Assembly: GCF_030348945.1 (NCBI RefSeq)
Contig: NZ_JAUCEN010000002.1
Coordinates: 1,674,001-1,738,000 of the forward strand
From: Peribacillus sp. ACCC06369
Lineage (GTDB): Bacteria > Bacillota > Bacilli > Bacillales > DSM-1321
DNA length: 64,000 nt
Direction: 5' to 3'
The notes beneath the pieces are model-generated. The model worked only from the letters and a program-made list of their open reading frames with translations. It was not told where the DNA came from and searched no databases. Shown here one piece after another: positions 9,339-18,090 of this stretch. The first letter of the stretch is position 1. Each line of letters begins with the position of its first letter. Made by a program: the position numbers and the translations under genes.

Positions 9339-10188
9339 GAACTTACGAAGACGATTGGAAGCCCGCCAAAATCAATCAATGGCCAGGACGATTTCCGTTT
9401 TAAGCGGTAAAGGTGGGGTGGGAAAATCAAACTTTTCTTTGAACTTTTCCATTGCTTTATCCCAAAGGGGGAAAAGGGTCCTGTTGTTCGACATGGATAT
9501 CGGTATGGGGAATATTGATATTTTGATTGGGGGACAATCTCCTTGCAGTATTATTGATTTCTTTGAAAATGATTATAGTTTGAATGATATCATTACGACC
9601 GGACCGGGGAATATTTCAATCATTACAGGTGGAACAGGATTGAAGAATCTCTTTGCGTTTAATGAAGATTCGTATACCCGTTTTAATGAAGAATTCAGTT
9701 TGTTGTTGGCAAACTACGATTATATTTTATTTGATATGGGTGCAGGTATCACACAGGATTCTATGAAATTCCTTTTATGTGTGGATGAATGGGTCGTTAT
9801 CACGACGCCTGAACCTACTTCTATCATGGATGCATACTCCACGATTAAATATATTCATTCCGTAAATAAAGAGATTCCACTGTTCCTTGTTTGCAATAGG
9901 GTTTTCACTAGCAAGGATGGCAAAAAAACGATTAATCGTCTCCAAAATGCACTGATGAAATTTTTGGGTCTGGAAACGGTTGCTCTAGGGTTCTTACCAG
10001 ACGATAGAACAGTATCAAAATCTGTTTCCAAACAAATGCCCTTTATCCTTTTCGATTCTGAAGCCGATGTATCCAAAGCTATTTTGGACATTGCATCGAG
10101 ATATGCGAATCATTCATTTGGGGAAGAATTGACTTTACAAAAAAGCGGTTTTCTCCGAAATATGAAGAGATATTTTCTAGGAAAGTAG
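9322..10188 (+). CDS. flhG: MinD-like ATPase FlhG (YlxH)
   Basis: MinD/ParA-type ATPase that controls flagellar number and position with FlhF. From ATG 9322 the product is 288 residues. The N-terminal DQAENLRRRLEAR matches the activator helix that stimulates FlhF GTPase. The deviant Walker A motif KGGVGKS lies at 30-36. An in-frame TTG at 9307 exists, but ATG 9322 gives the family N-terminus. A C-terminal amphipathic segment (FLRNMKRYFLGK) is likely the membrane-targeting helix. Confidence 0.95.
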   Translation: MKDQAENLRRRLEARQNQSMARTISVLSGKGGVGKSNFSLNFSIALSQRGKRVLLFDMDIGMGNIDILIGGQSPCSIIDFFENDYSLNDIITTGPGNISIITGGTGLKNLFAFNEDSYTRFNEEFSLLLANYDYILFDMGAGITQDSMKFLLCVDEWVVITTPEPTSIMDAYSTIKYIHSVNKEIPLFLVCNRVFTSKDGKKTINRLQNALMKFLGLETVALGFLPDDRTVSKSVSKQMPFILFDSEADVSKAILDIASRYANHSFGEELTLQKSGFLRNMKRYFLGK

Positions 10189-10198
10189 GTCTCCTTAC

Positions 10199-11296
10199 AT
10201 GGGTAAAGTAAAAGTGCTGATAGTGGATGATTCTGCGTTTATGAGAAAGTTAATTTCAGAGTTTTTAGCAGAAGATAGCAGGGTTGAGGTCATCGGGACT
10301 GCCAGGAATGGGAGAGATGCCTTAGATAAAATAAAGTCTTTAAAACCCGATGTCGTGACTTTGGATGTGGAAATGCCGGTTATGGACGGATTGGAAGCAT
10401 TAAACCGGATCATGAATGAATGTCCAACAGCTGTAGTCATGTTGTCAAGCACAACGAAAGAAGGAACGGAAAATACATTTGCTGCCATGAACAATGGGGC
10501 CTTTGACTTTGTGGCTAAACCCTCAGGTGCCATTTCATTGGATTTACATAAGATCAAGAAAGAACTCCATGAAAAAGTTATGGCAGCCAGCAGGGCAAAT
10601 GTTCACAAACTACAAAAAAATGCAATAAATATGGAAATAAGTCCATTAGTCTGGGGAAAATATAGTAAAATAGATTCAAAAGAATTGATTAAAATTGAAA
10701 AAAATGAAAAAACATGGTCCTATGGAAACAGGAAGGTAATAGTCATTGGTACATCTACAGGAGGTCCAAGAGCTCTGCAGACCGTCTTGACGGAACTTCC
10801 AGAAGAAATTGATGCGCCCATACTCATTGTTCAGCATATGCCCCCCGGTTTTACAAAAACCTTGGCAACACGCCTGAATTCATTATGCAAGATTAAAGTG
10901 AAGGAAGCTGAAGAGGGTGAACTGATCCAAAAAGGTGTCGCCTACATCGCACCTGGAGGTTTTCACTTGAAAGTGAGGAAAGTCGGAATGAGCTGGGCAG
11001 TCCTTTTGGATCAATCCGAATTGCGTAATGGACATCGCCCGTCAGTTGATGTGCTATTTGAGTCGGTAAGTGAAATGAATGATCTTGCGAAAATAGCCGT
11101 TATCATGACCGGAATGGGAATGGATGGGTCGCTGGGGCTTACTAAGCTGAAACAAGAGGGTCCTTTAAAAGCGATAGCCGAATCTCAGGAGACATCAATC
11201 GTTTTTGGTATGCCGAAAGCCGCAATCAATACCAATTTAATAGATAGCATAGAGGATGTAGAAAAAATAGCTAAAGCGATAATAAGCTATTTTTAA
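10199..11296 (+). CDS. cheB: Chemotaxis protein-glutamate methylesterase CheB
   Basis: Response regulator that demethylates and deamidates chemoreceptor glutamates during adaptation. The 365-residue protein has an N-terminal receiver domain with phosphorylation site D56 (TLDVEMPVMDG). The C-terminal methylesterase domain carries the catalytic triad motifs GTSTGGPRAL (Ser), VQHMPPGFT (His) and MTGMGMDG (Asp). The linker (about 135-175) is Lys/Asn-rich and variable. It lies 10 bases after flhG and 19 before cheA. Confidence 0.97.
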   Translation: MGKVKVLIVDDSAFMRKLISEFLAEDSRVEVIGTARNGRDALDKIKSLKPDVVTLDVEMPVMDGLEALNRIMNECPTAVVMLSSTTKEGTENTFAAMNNGAFDFVAKPSGAISLDLHKIKKELHEKVMAASRANVHKLQKNAINMEISPLVWGKYSKIDSKELIKIEKNEKTWSYGNRKVIVIGTSTGGPRALQTVLTELPEEIDAPILIVQHMPPGFTKTLATRLNSLCKIKVKEAEEGELIQKGVAYIAPGGFHLKVRKVGMSWAVLLDQSELRNGHRPSVDVLFESVSEMNDLAKIAVIMTGMGMDGSLGLTKLKQEGPLKAIAESQETSIVFGMPKAAINTNLIDSIEDVEKIAKAIISYF

Positions 11297-11315
11297 CACA
11301 TGGAGGTGGGATTGT

Positions 11316-13355
11316 ATGGATATGAACCAGTATTTAGAGGTATTTATAGAAGAAAGTAAAGAACATTTACAAATGTGCAGCGAACAGATGCTGGTACTCG
11401 AAAAGAACCCGGAAGACCTCTCGATTGTCAACGAAATCTTTCGTTCCGCCCATACCCTAAAAGGGATGTCGGCAACAATGGGGTATGAGGACTTAGCCAA
11501 TTTAACCCATAAGATGGAGAATGTTTTGGATGCGATCCGAAACAGTCAAATCATTCTTACGCCTGAATTGTTCGATGTGTTATTTTTAGCTGTTGATGAT
11601 TTAGAGGCGATGGTCATGTCCATTGCTGAAGGTGGAGATGGAAAAAGAAATGTGAAGAGTGTTGTCCGCCAGCTGGAATTGATTGAAAATGGGGAGTCAC
11701 CCGTGTCTACCTCCATTGCAGAAGTTGCAGCTTCTGTCGCTCTTGAAAAGGAGGAAATGATTGCGGGAGAGTACGATGAATTTGAATGGACAGTACTTCA
11801 GCAGTCCAATGATCAAGGCTTCAACAGCTTTGAAATTTCGATAGGTTTGCGTGAGGACTGTCTTTTAAAAGCTGCCCGGGTTTTTATGGTATTCGAGGTG
11901 CTTGAAAAATCAGGTGAAGTAATCAAGTCACACCCACCCGTAGAGCTTTTGGAAGAAGAACAGTTCGATCAGCAATTTACTGTCACCATGGTAACAACAG
12001 AGTCGAGTGAAGTGATAAAGAAAAAAATCATGAAGGTTTCTGAAGTGGATCACGTTGTTATAAATACCCTTGACCTTGAAGGCTTGCGACATGCTGCCAA
12101 TGTTAAAGTGGATAAAGTTGCTGAAGTTCAGGAACAAGAGACTAATCATGCAGTGCTTCCAACTGATATTAATGAGAAGAAAAAACAGTCACCCGCTAAG
12201 CCGGCATCAAGCAAGACCATTCGGGTGAACATTGAGCGGCTTGATATACTAATGAACTTATTCGAGGAACTTGTAATCGATAGAGGCAGACTTGATCAAA
12301 TTTCAAGTGATTTGGATAATCAGGAATTGCATGAAACAGTCGAAAGAATGTCCCGTATAACAAGTGATTTACAAACAATCGTATTGAATATGCGGATGGT
12401 GCCAGTGGAAACGGTATTCAATCGTTTTCCTAAAATGGTTCGTCAATTAGCAAGGGATTTAAACAAGAAAGTCGATTTGGAAATCATCGGAGCTGAAACG
12501 GAACTTGATCGTACAGTCATTGATGAAATCGGTGATCCTCTCGTCCATTTATTAAGGAACGCCATGGATCATGGGATTGAAACACCTGAAGAACGTCTGG
12601 CAAAAGGAAAGGTTGAAGAAGGTAAAATCCTTTTAAAAGCATATCACAGCGGCAATCATGTTTTCATTGAAATCGATGATGACGGTGCAGGCATCAATAA
12701 AGAGCGGGTCTTGAACAAGGCGCTATCCAATGGGATATTAACTAAGGAAACTGCCGCCACCCTCTCGGATAAGCAAATCTATGAATTGATATTCGCTTCA
12801 GGTTTCTCAACAGCGGAAACCATATCGGATGTTTCAGGGCGCGGTGTAGGGCTGGATGTAGTTAAAAATACTATTGAGTCTCTCGGTGGAACTGTCACGA
12901 TCGATTCCAAGGAGAATGAAGGTTCCATCTTCCTTATTCAGCTTCCGCTTACATTGTCCATTATTTCTGTCATGCTGGTTGCAATCCAAAATGAAAAATA
13001 TGCGATACCGCTTTCTTCTATTATAGAAACGGCAATCATAAAAAAAGAAGATATCATGAATGCCCATAATCAACAAGTTATTGACTTCAGGGGGAAAGTT
13101 CTACCACTGCTGTTCCTGAAAGATATATTTGAAGTGCCTTTCAGCCAGGAAGATGAAGAGTTCCTCTCCGTGGTCATTGTAAGAAAAGGCGATAAATTAG
13201 CGGGATTGGTCGTTGATTCATTTATCGGGCAGCTGGAAATCGTATTGAAATCACTAGGTAATTATTTAACAACTGCATTTGCAATATCGGGGGCAACGAT
13301 TCTTGGTGATGGCCAAGTTGCCTTAATCATAGATTGCAACACATTGATTCATTGA
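11316..13355 (+). CDS. cheA: Chemotaxis sensor histidine kinase CheA
   Basis: Receptor-coupled kinase that phosphorylates CheY and CheB. The 679-residue protein has the standard P1-P5 order: P1 Hpt with H46 in RSAHTLKGMSATMG, a P2 CheY-binding region (about 160-260), P3 dimerization helices from about 305, a P4 ATPase and a P5 CheW-like domain at the C-terminus. The P4 N box is HLLRNAMDHGIE, with glycine motifs DDGAG and GRGVGLDVV. The ATG follows GGAGGTGGG. Confidence 0.98.
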   Translation: MDMNQYLEVFIEESKEHLQMCSEQMLVLEKNPEDLSIVNEIFRSAHTLKGMSATMGYEDLANLTHKMENVLDAIRNSQIILTPELFDVLFLAVDDLEAMVMSIAEGGDGKRNVKSVVRQLELIENGESPVSTSIAEVAASVALEKEEMIAGEYDEFEWTVLQQSNDQGFNSFEISIGLREDCLLKAARVFMVFEVLEKSGEVIKSHPPVELLEEEQFDQQFTVTMVTTESSEVIKKKIMKVSEVDHVVINTLDLEGLRHAANVKVDKVAEVQEQETNHAVLPTDINEKKKQSPAKPASSKTIRVNIERLDILMNLFEELVIDRGRLDQISSDLDNQELHETVERMSRITSDLQTIVLNMRMVPVETVFNRFPKMVRQLARDLNKKVDLEIIGAETELDRTVIDEIGDPLVHLLRNAMDHGIETPEERLAKGKVEEGKILLKAYHSGNHVFIEIDDDGAGINKERVLNKALSNGILTKETAATLSDKQIYELIFASGFSTAETISDVSGRGVGLDVVKNTIESLGGTVTIDSKENEGSIFLIQLPLTLSIISVMLVAIQNEKYAIPLSSIIETAIIKKEDIMNAHNQQVIDFRGKVLPLLFLKDIFEVPFSQEDEEFLSVVIVRKGDKLAGLVVDSFIGQLEIVLKSLGNYLTTAFAISGATILGDGQVALIIDCNTLIH

Positions 13356-13464
13356 ATAATAGATAACTAGGGCAGGGTGATGGGAAGTTGGTTCATAATT
13401 TCGTATATAGTTTTGCTTTAAGAGTAACCTGTCATCATGAGTTTTTTTAGAGGAGGGGAATGAG

Positions 13465-13920
13465 ATGTCGCAGGATATGAAAGTAATCGTATTTCAAATT
13501 AAGGATAAAGAATATGCCATTCCAGTGGATAAGGTAAGCGGTATCGAAAAGCTTCTTCATATTACCAGAGTTCCAAAGGCTGCACTGTTTGTTAAGGGAG
13601 TCATAAATTTAAGGGGTGTAATCACTCCAATTATTGATTTACGGGTCCGTTTTGGTTTCGAAGAGGTGGAATACGATGGTTCAACACGGATCATCATTGT
13701 CATTCTGGATGATATGGAAGTGGGATTAATAGTGGACTCTGCCAATGATGTTTTGGATATTCCAGTGGATAGTATCGAGCCGCAGCCAGAAGTTGTGGGA
13801 CATGTGGCTTCAGAATACATTAGCGGGGTGGCTAAAATTGAAAAGCGTCTGCTCGTCCTAATTAATTTGAAAAAGGCTTTGAGTCTAGAAATGACTGAAA
13901 ATATATTAAGAGAAGGATAA
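13465..13920 (+). CDS. cheW: Chemotaxis coupling protein CheW
   Basis: Adaptor linking chemoreceptors to CheA. The 151 residues form one CheW/SH3-like domain with the family stretch VKGVINLRGVITPIIDLR near residues 45-62. It has a strong ribosome site (GAGGAGGGG). Unlike its neighbours it is preceded by a 109-base gap after cheA, described as a separate observation. The stop is 4 bases before cheC. Confidence 0.96.
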   Translation: MSQDMKVIVFQIKDKEYAIPVDKVSGIEKLLHITRVPKAALFVKGVINLRGVITPIIDLRVRFGFEEVEYDGSTRIIIVILDDMEVGLIVDSANDVLDIPVDSIEPQPEVVGHVASEYISGVAKIEKRLLVLINLKKALSLEMTENILREG

Positions 13921-13924
13921 TCAT

Positions 13925-14563
13925 ATGTCGTTCATTGAGAAAATCAATCCTCTTCAACTCGATATTTTGAAGGAAATTGGCAATATAGGTGCAGGGAACG
14001 CAGCAACGGCGCTTTCTGCCATCCTAAATAGGAAAATTGATATGAATGTTCCTAATGTCCAAATCGTTTCCTTTGATGAAATGATGGTAATGGCCGGCGG
14101 GGCCGATCACGTCGTTGCCAGTGTTTTCCTTAGAATAGAAGGGGATGCTTCCGGGAGTATGTTTTTTGTCCTATCGCTTCCAGTAGCTGAATACTTGATT
14201 CGTCAGCTGACTGGTGTTGAAACCTTTTTGATAGATTCCACACCTTATAATGAATTGGCACTCTCCTGCCTTGAGGAATTAGGGAATATTTTATCGGGAT
14301 CCTATCTCTCATCACTCTCTGATTTCACCCGATTGAATATCTATCCATCCGTTCCGTCATTGAGTATCGATATGGTCGGGGCATCGATCAGTTATGGATT
14401 ATTGGGATTATCTCAAGTAAGTGACACAGCCATTGTCATTGATACTGTACTTGAAAAAGACCAGCTATTTGCTGAATCCATTAATGGTCATTTCTTTCTC
14501 TTACCCGATCCCGATTTTTTTGATATCATTTTTTCCGCTTTAGGAATGTCACCTAATGACTGA
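13925..14563 (+). CDS. cheC: CheY-P phosphatase CheC
   Basis: CheY-P phosphatase that also binds CheD. The 212-residue protein carries both pseudo-symmetric active helices: ILKEIGNIGAGNAATALS near 14-31 and CLEELGNILSGSYLSSLS near 115-132. Each keeps the Glu and Asn used in CheY-P hydrolysis. The gene overlaps cheD by 8 bases, matching their known physical partnership. Confidence 0.96.
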   Translation: MSFIEKINPLQLDILKEIGNIGAGNAATALSAILNRKIDMNVPNVQIVSFDEMMVMAGGADHVVASVFLRIEGDASGSMFFVLSLPVAEYLIRQLTGVETFLIDSTPYNELALSCLEELGNILSGSYLSSLSDFTRLNIYPSVPSLSIDMVGASISYGLLGLSQVSDTAIVIDTVLEKDQLFAESINGHFFLLPDPDFFDIIFSALGMSPND

Positions 14564-15059
14564 ACTGTTAAAGGTCAAGGTTATTAAGGTTGGAATAGCG
14601 GATATGAATATTATAAAAACTCCCTATTCGATTCGTACTTCTGGGTTGGGGTCGTGTGTTGGTGTTGTGATTTATGATGAAAAAAAAGAAATTGCAGGTT
14701 TGGCCCACATCATGCTGCCTGACTCTTCACTTGCTAAATCGGGACAGATAAACGTTGCCAAATTTGCAGATACGGCGATAAAGGAATTAGTGCAGCTCTT
14801 AGTACAAGAAGGCGCGAGAATGCGATTCCTAAAAGCGAAGTTGGCTGGAGGTGCGCAAATGTTTCAATTTGCCTCCGGAGGGGATTTATTGAGAATAGGA
14901 CCCCGGAATGTTGAAGCGGTCCGGAAAGAGTTATCTGACTTGCACATTCGAGTCGTTGCCGAAGATGTAGGCGGGAATTTCGGGAGAACGATCGAATTCA
15001 ATTTGAAAGATTGTTTGCTAAATATACGGACCGTTACTAAAGGGACAAAAAACATATAG
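14556..15059 (+). CDS. cheD: Chemoreceptor glutamine deamidase CheD
   Basis: Deamidates receptor glutamines and, in Bacillus-type chemotaxis, is part of the CheC-CheD-CheYP adaptation loop. The 167-residue protein has the catalytic Cys34 (GLGSCVGVVIYD), His51 (GLAHIMLP) and Thr28. Its start lies within cheC. The next gene, sigD, follows after 135 bases that include a small GC hairpin (GGCC pair at 15140-15153) followed by GTTTT. Confidence 0.96.
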   Translation: MTELLKVKVIKVGIADMNIIKTPYSIRTSGLGSCVGVVIYDEKKEIAGLAHIMLPDSSLAKSGQINVAKFADTAIKELVQLLVQEGARMRFLKAKLAGGAQMFQFASGGDLLRIGPRNVEAVRKELSDLHIRVVAEDVGGNFGRTIEFNLKDCLLNIRTVTKGTKNI

Positions 15060-15194
15060 GAACGTATCAGGCTTTTCTTAAAAAAAGAACAGCCAAAACT
15101 CTGAAAGTTACACTGCAATCGAATTATTGTTTCTTTTATGGCCTTTAAGGGCCGTTTTGATTACAAAACATATACAATGTTAGGAGGATGTCCA

Positions 15195-15965
15195 ATGTCT
15201 CATCTTACCACCGAAGAAGAGCAGTTATGTTGGAAAAATTGGGTTGGTTGCAAAGATCCGCTGGCCGGGGACATTTTGGTTAAGAAATACATCCCACTCG
15301 TATCGTATCATGTTCAACGCATTTCAGTGAGTCTTCCTAAAAATGTGAGTCGAGATGATATAAGGAGTTTAGGGATGATGGGGTTATTCGATGCCCTGGA
15401 ACGTTTTGATACGAAGCGTGACCTGAAGTTTGATACATATGCCTCATTTAGAATTCGTGGTGCTATTTTAGATGGATTAAGAAAAGAGGATTGGCTTCCA
15501 CGGAGTGCAAGAGATAAAGCCAAGAAAATTGAATCTGCAATAGAAAAGCTAGAGCAGCAATACATGAGGAACCTTTCTCCAAACGAGATTGCAGCTGAAT
15601 TGAATATCCCGGAAGAGGAAGTATATGCTGCATTAAATGAGAATTTCTTTGCCAATGTACTATCAATGGATGAAAATCCCCAAGAACAAGACGATAAAGA
15701 AAGCACGAATTTTCATATTAAAGATGAAAAAGCGGATTTACCTGAGGAACATGTGTTAAGGGAAGAACTGTATGTGGAATTAGCCCAAGTCATAGAAACC
15801 CTTAATGAAAAGGAACAGTTGGTTTTACAGCTTTTTTATAAAGAGGAACTAACATTGACCGAAATTGGACAAGTGATGAGTCTATCTACGTCCCGGATTT
15901 CCCAGATTCACTCGAAAGCGATATATAAATTAAGAAACGCGATGAATGATCAAAAGTTGAACTAG
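15195..15965 (+). CDS. sigD: RNA polymerase sigma factor SigD (FliA family)
   Basis: Alternative sigma factor for late flagellar, chemotaxis-receptor and autolysin genes. It is placed at the end of the fla/che operon so that distance and attenuation affect its level. From ATG 15195 it is 256 residues, close to the B. subtilis length. Region 2 shows KFDTYASFRIRGAILDGLR and region 4 shows LTEIGQVMSLSTSRISQIHSKA. AGGAGG at 15182-15187 selects this start over the in-frame ATG at 15138, which would overlap an upstream hairpin. Confidence 0.97.
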   Translation: MSHLTTEEEQLCWKNWVGCKDPLAGDILVKKYIPLVSYHVQRISVSLPKNVSRDDIRSLGMMGLFDALERFDTKRDLKFDTYASFRIRGAILDGLRKEDWLPRSARDKAKKIESAIEKLEQQYMRNLSPNEIAAELNIPEEEVYAALNENFFANVLSMDENPQEQDDKESTNFHIKDEKADLPEEHVLREELYVELAQVIETLNEKEQLVLQLFYKEELTLTEIGQVMSLSTSRISQIHSKAIYKLRNAMNDQKLN

Positions 15966-16077
15966 AAGTACAGTTCAAATTCATCCTCATATGGAAATCC
16001 AATGAAAACACACTTTCGCTCGGTTTTGTTCGATGATTGGAAATGAAAAAGGGTTTTCAAAGGAAGTTGGGTAGCCT

Positions 16078-16264
16078 ATGAGCTTAAAACCGATTGAGAT
16101 GTATTTCCCCGAATCCAGGGTGCAAAAGCATCCACGCCCATTTTCATGAAAAAGAAGGAAATGCAAACAGGCGCCAGTCTCCAAAAAAATATAAACAAAA
16201 AGTAATCAAGAAAAAAACAACAGTGAAAAAAGATCCCCAACCGAGGGTTGAATATTCCGGTTAA
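16078..16264 (+). pseudogene. Decayed small ORF between sigD and swrB-like gene
   Basis: A frame starting MSLKPIEM at ATG 16078, with AAAGGAAG 10 bases upstream, stops after 23 codons at TGA 16147. A second frame, offset by one base, is open from 16088 to TAA 16262. It is Lys-rich and ends in VEYSG just before the ribosome site of the next gene. Joining the two with a one-base shift would give a basic protein of about 62 residues. From memory, other Bacillaceae carry a small protein beginning MSLKPIEMQ between sigD and the SwrB-like gene. This looks like a frameshifted copy, though a sequencing error is possible. The sequence from 15966 to 16077 shows nothing else recognisable. Confidence 0.5.
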
Positions 16265-16276
16265 TTAGGAGGCAAC

Positions 16277-16915
16277 ATGTTAGTATTTTTTATGTTTCTG
16301 TTGTTTGTATTAAATATATTCACCATTTTTGCCATCATCGTTTTATATCTTCGACAAAATCGTTTAAGTCAGCTGGAAAAAGATCAAAAGGCAATCATTG
16401 GTGAAATGGAACAACTTATGTCTGGTTATTTGATGGAAATGAAAGAGGACAACGAGACAATGGTAAAGGCATTCACCAATTCGGTTGCAATGAATCCCGA
16501 GTATGGACAAAAAAGTCAAGAACATGGGTCAATAAAAGAAACCATGGAAGATAAAGAAGTAAAACAAGAGCAAAACATGCTGCAAGCATTTAAAGAGGGA
16601 AGTCGTACTGCCTCTAAAAAGCAGGCGATCACCGCCTACAAAATAATGCCTGAAGAACAAGATGACAATTCTTTACCCGTAAAAGTTGAAGACAAATTAG
16701 AGCTTTCATCAGCAGCCACTTCCCTTCCAAACGAAGGGAAACGGACTGGTAAAGAATTTTCGGACATATTACAGGCCTCGGTAAATGCGCGAACATTAAA
16801 TGAACAAGTGGATATGTTAGCGGATCAAGGTCATTCAATTGAAGAAATCGCCAAAAAGTTAGGTCGCGGTCAAACGGAAATAGAGCTATTACTAAAGTTT
16901 CGCATGAATAGATAA
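16277..16915 (+). CDS. swrB: SwrB-like membrane protein
   Basis: Occupies the sigD-rpsB position held in B. subtilis by swrB (ylxL), which promotes swarming and flagellar export-gate function. The 212-residue product has a single N-terminal transmembrane helix (about 1-25). A charged coiled region (about 28-60) and a low-complexity linker follow. A compact C-terminal segment (about 172-210, EQVDMLADQGHSIEEIAKKL) looks like a short helix-turn-helix, typical of this family. AGGAGG precedes the ATG. It is longer than B. subtilis SwrB (167 residues by recollection), mostly in the linker. The symbol rests on synteny and layout. Confidence 0.72.
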   Translation: MLVFFMFLLFVLNIFTIFAIIVLYLRQNRLSQLEKDQKAIIGEMEQLMSGYLMEMKEDNETMVKAFTNSVAMNPEYGQKSQEHGSIKETMEDKEVKQEQNMLQAFKEGSRTASKKQAITAYKIMPEEQDDNSLPVKVEDKLELSSAATSLPNEGKRTGKEFSDILQASVNARTLNEQVDMLADQGHSIEEIAKKLGRGQTEIELLLKFRMNR

Positions 16916-16922
16916 ATATTTC

Positions 16923-16951
16923 TTGATTGAGCAGAATCATTATGGTATATT
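16923..16951 (+). promoter_or_regulatory. Predicted sigma-A promoter of rpsB
   Basis: TTGATT at 16923-16928 and TATATT at 16946-16951 are separated by exactly 17 bases, a near-consensus vegetative promoter. It would produce an rpsB leader of roughly 110 bases. Confidence 0.75.
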
Positions 16952-17067
16952 ATGAAATGGTGTTAATACACACGCCCCGTGATTCTTGCAGATGGTGCTG
17001 TTTCGACAGTTTCTGTATGAAAATGATCGGTGCGGAGGAAAAACAAAACCATTTAGGAGGAAATAAA

Positions 17068-17781
17068 ATGTCAGTCATTTCTATGAAACAATTGCTTGAA
17101 GCTGGTGTGCATTTCGGACACCAAACACGTCGCTGGAACCCGAAAATGAAGAAATATATCTTCACTGAGCGTAACGGCATCTACATCATCGACCTTCAAA
17201 AAACAGTTAAAAAGGTTGAAGAAGCTTATAACTTCGTGAAAGAACTAGCTGCTAACGGTGGAACTGTTCTTTTCGTTGGTACTAAAAAACAAGCTCAAGA
17301 ATCTGTTAAAGAAGAAGCTATCCGTTCTGGTATGTACTATGTAAACCAACGCTGGTTAGGTGGAACTTTAACAAACTTTGAAACAATCCAAAAACGTATT
17401 ACTCGTCTTAAAGATATCGAAAAAATGGAAGCAAACGGAACTTTCGAAGTCCTTCCTAAAAAAGAAGTTATCCAACTTAAAAAAGAATGGGATCGCTTAG
17501 AGAAATTCTTAGGCGGAATTAAAGATATGAAGACTCTTCCAGATGCGATCTTCGTTATCGACCCTCGCAAAGAGCGTATTGCTGTTGCGGAAGCACACAA
17601 ATTACACATTCCACTTGTTGGTATCGTTGATACAAACTGTGATCCGGATGAAATCGATGTAGTCATTCCTGCGAATGACGATGCAATCCGTGCTGTTAAA
17701 TTATTAACAGGTAAAATGGCAGATGCTATCTTAGAAGCTAAACAAGGCGAAGAAACAGCAACTGAAACAACTACTGCTTAA
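17068..17781 (+). CDS. rpsB: 30S ribosomal protein S2
   Basis: S2 binds the small subunit between head and body. From ATG 17068 the protein is 237 residues, a normal length. It begins [27 protein letters not shown], the classic S2 signature, and contains [13 protein letters not shown] and VDTNCDP. AGGAGG lies 8 bases upstream; longer in-frame starts upstream are not supported. Codon use is strongly biased, as in highly expressed genes. It has its own promoter and terminator, unlike the joint rpsB-tsf transcript of many bacteria. Confidence 0.98.
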   Translation: MSVISMKQLLEAGVHFGHQTRRWNPKMKKYIFTERNGIYIIDLQKTVKKVEEAYNFVKELAANGGTVLFVGTKKQAQESVKEEAIRSGMYYVNQRWLGGTLTNFETIQKRITRLKDIEKMEANGTFEVLPKKEVIQLKKEWDRLEKFLGGIKDMKTLPDAIFVIDPRKERIAVAEAHKLHIPLVGIVDTNCDPDEIDVVIPANDDAIRAVKLLTGKMADAILEAKQGEETATETTTA

Positions 17782-17820
17782 TAAGTAAAAAAGGTTGCTT
17801 ATTCAGTAAGAAAAAAAGGT

Positions 17821-17854
17821 GATAAGAGGATAATGCCTTTTATCCCTTTTTTTT
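17821..17854 (+). terminator. Rho-independent terminator after rpsB
   Basis: A 9-bp stem, GATAAGAGG with CCTTTTATC (one G-U pair), has loop ATAATG and is followed by a long T run. It separates rpsB from tsf. Confidence 0.8.
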
Positions 17855-17988
17855 GCACTAAATAAGCATACATAAATCACTGTACGGAATGTTTTTTTAA
17901 AAAGGTATGGTCGATTTTCGAGGTTAGAAAGTCATCAGGTATTGAGTTCAGTCAAATTGACTGAATAAGTGGATGGTTTTTCTGGAAT

Positions 17989-18040
17989 ATTGCCAAGGCT
18001 CGTAATTATTCTTTGATGATAACAAGTATTTTTTGGCAAT
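17989..18040 (+). repeat. Inverted repeat in the tsf upstream region
   Basis: ATTGCCAA at 17989-17996 and its exact complement TTGGCAAT at 18033-18040 flank a 36-base spacer. The match extends to 10 of 11 bases. It lies in the 309-base gap between rpsB and tsf, which otherwise holds the rpsB terminator and no gene. No convincing tsf promoter was found by eye. Confidence 0.45.
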
Positions 18041-18090
18041 AATGGGTAAAGATTGAATAAACTGCATTTAATTTGAGGAGGATATATATT

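Noticed and set aside
15138..15194. Upstream extended start for sigD
   Set aside because: The extension covers a hairpin and a ribosome site, and adds 19 residues unlike the SigD family; ATG 15195 is better.
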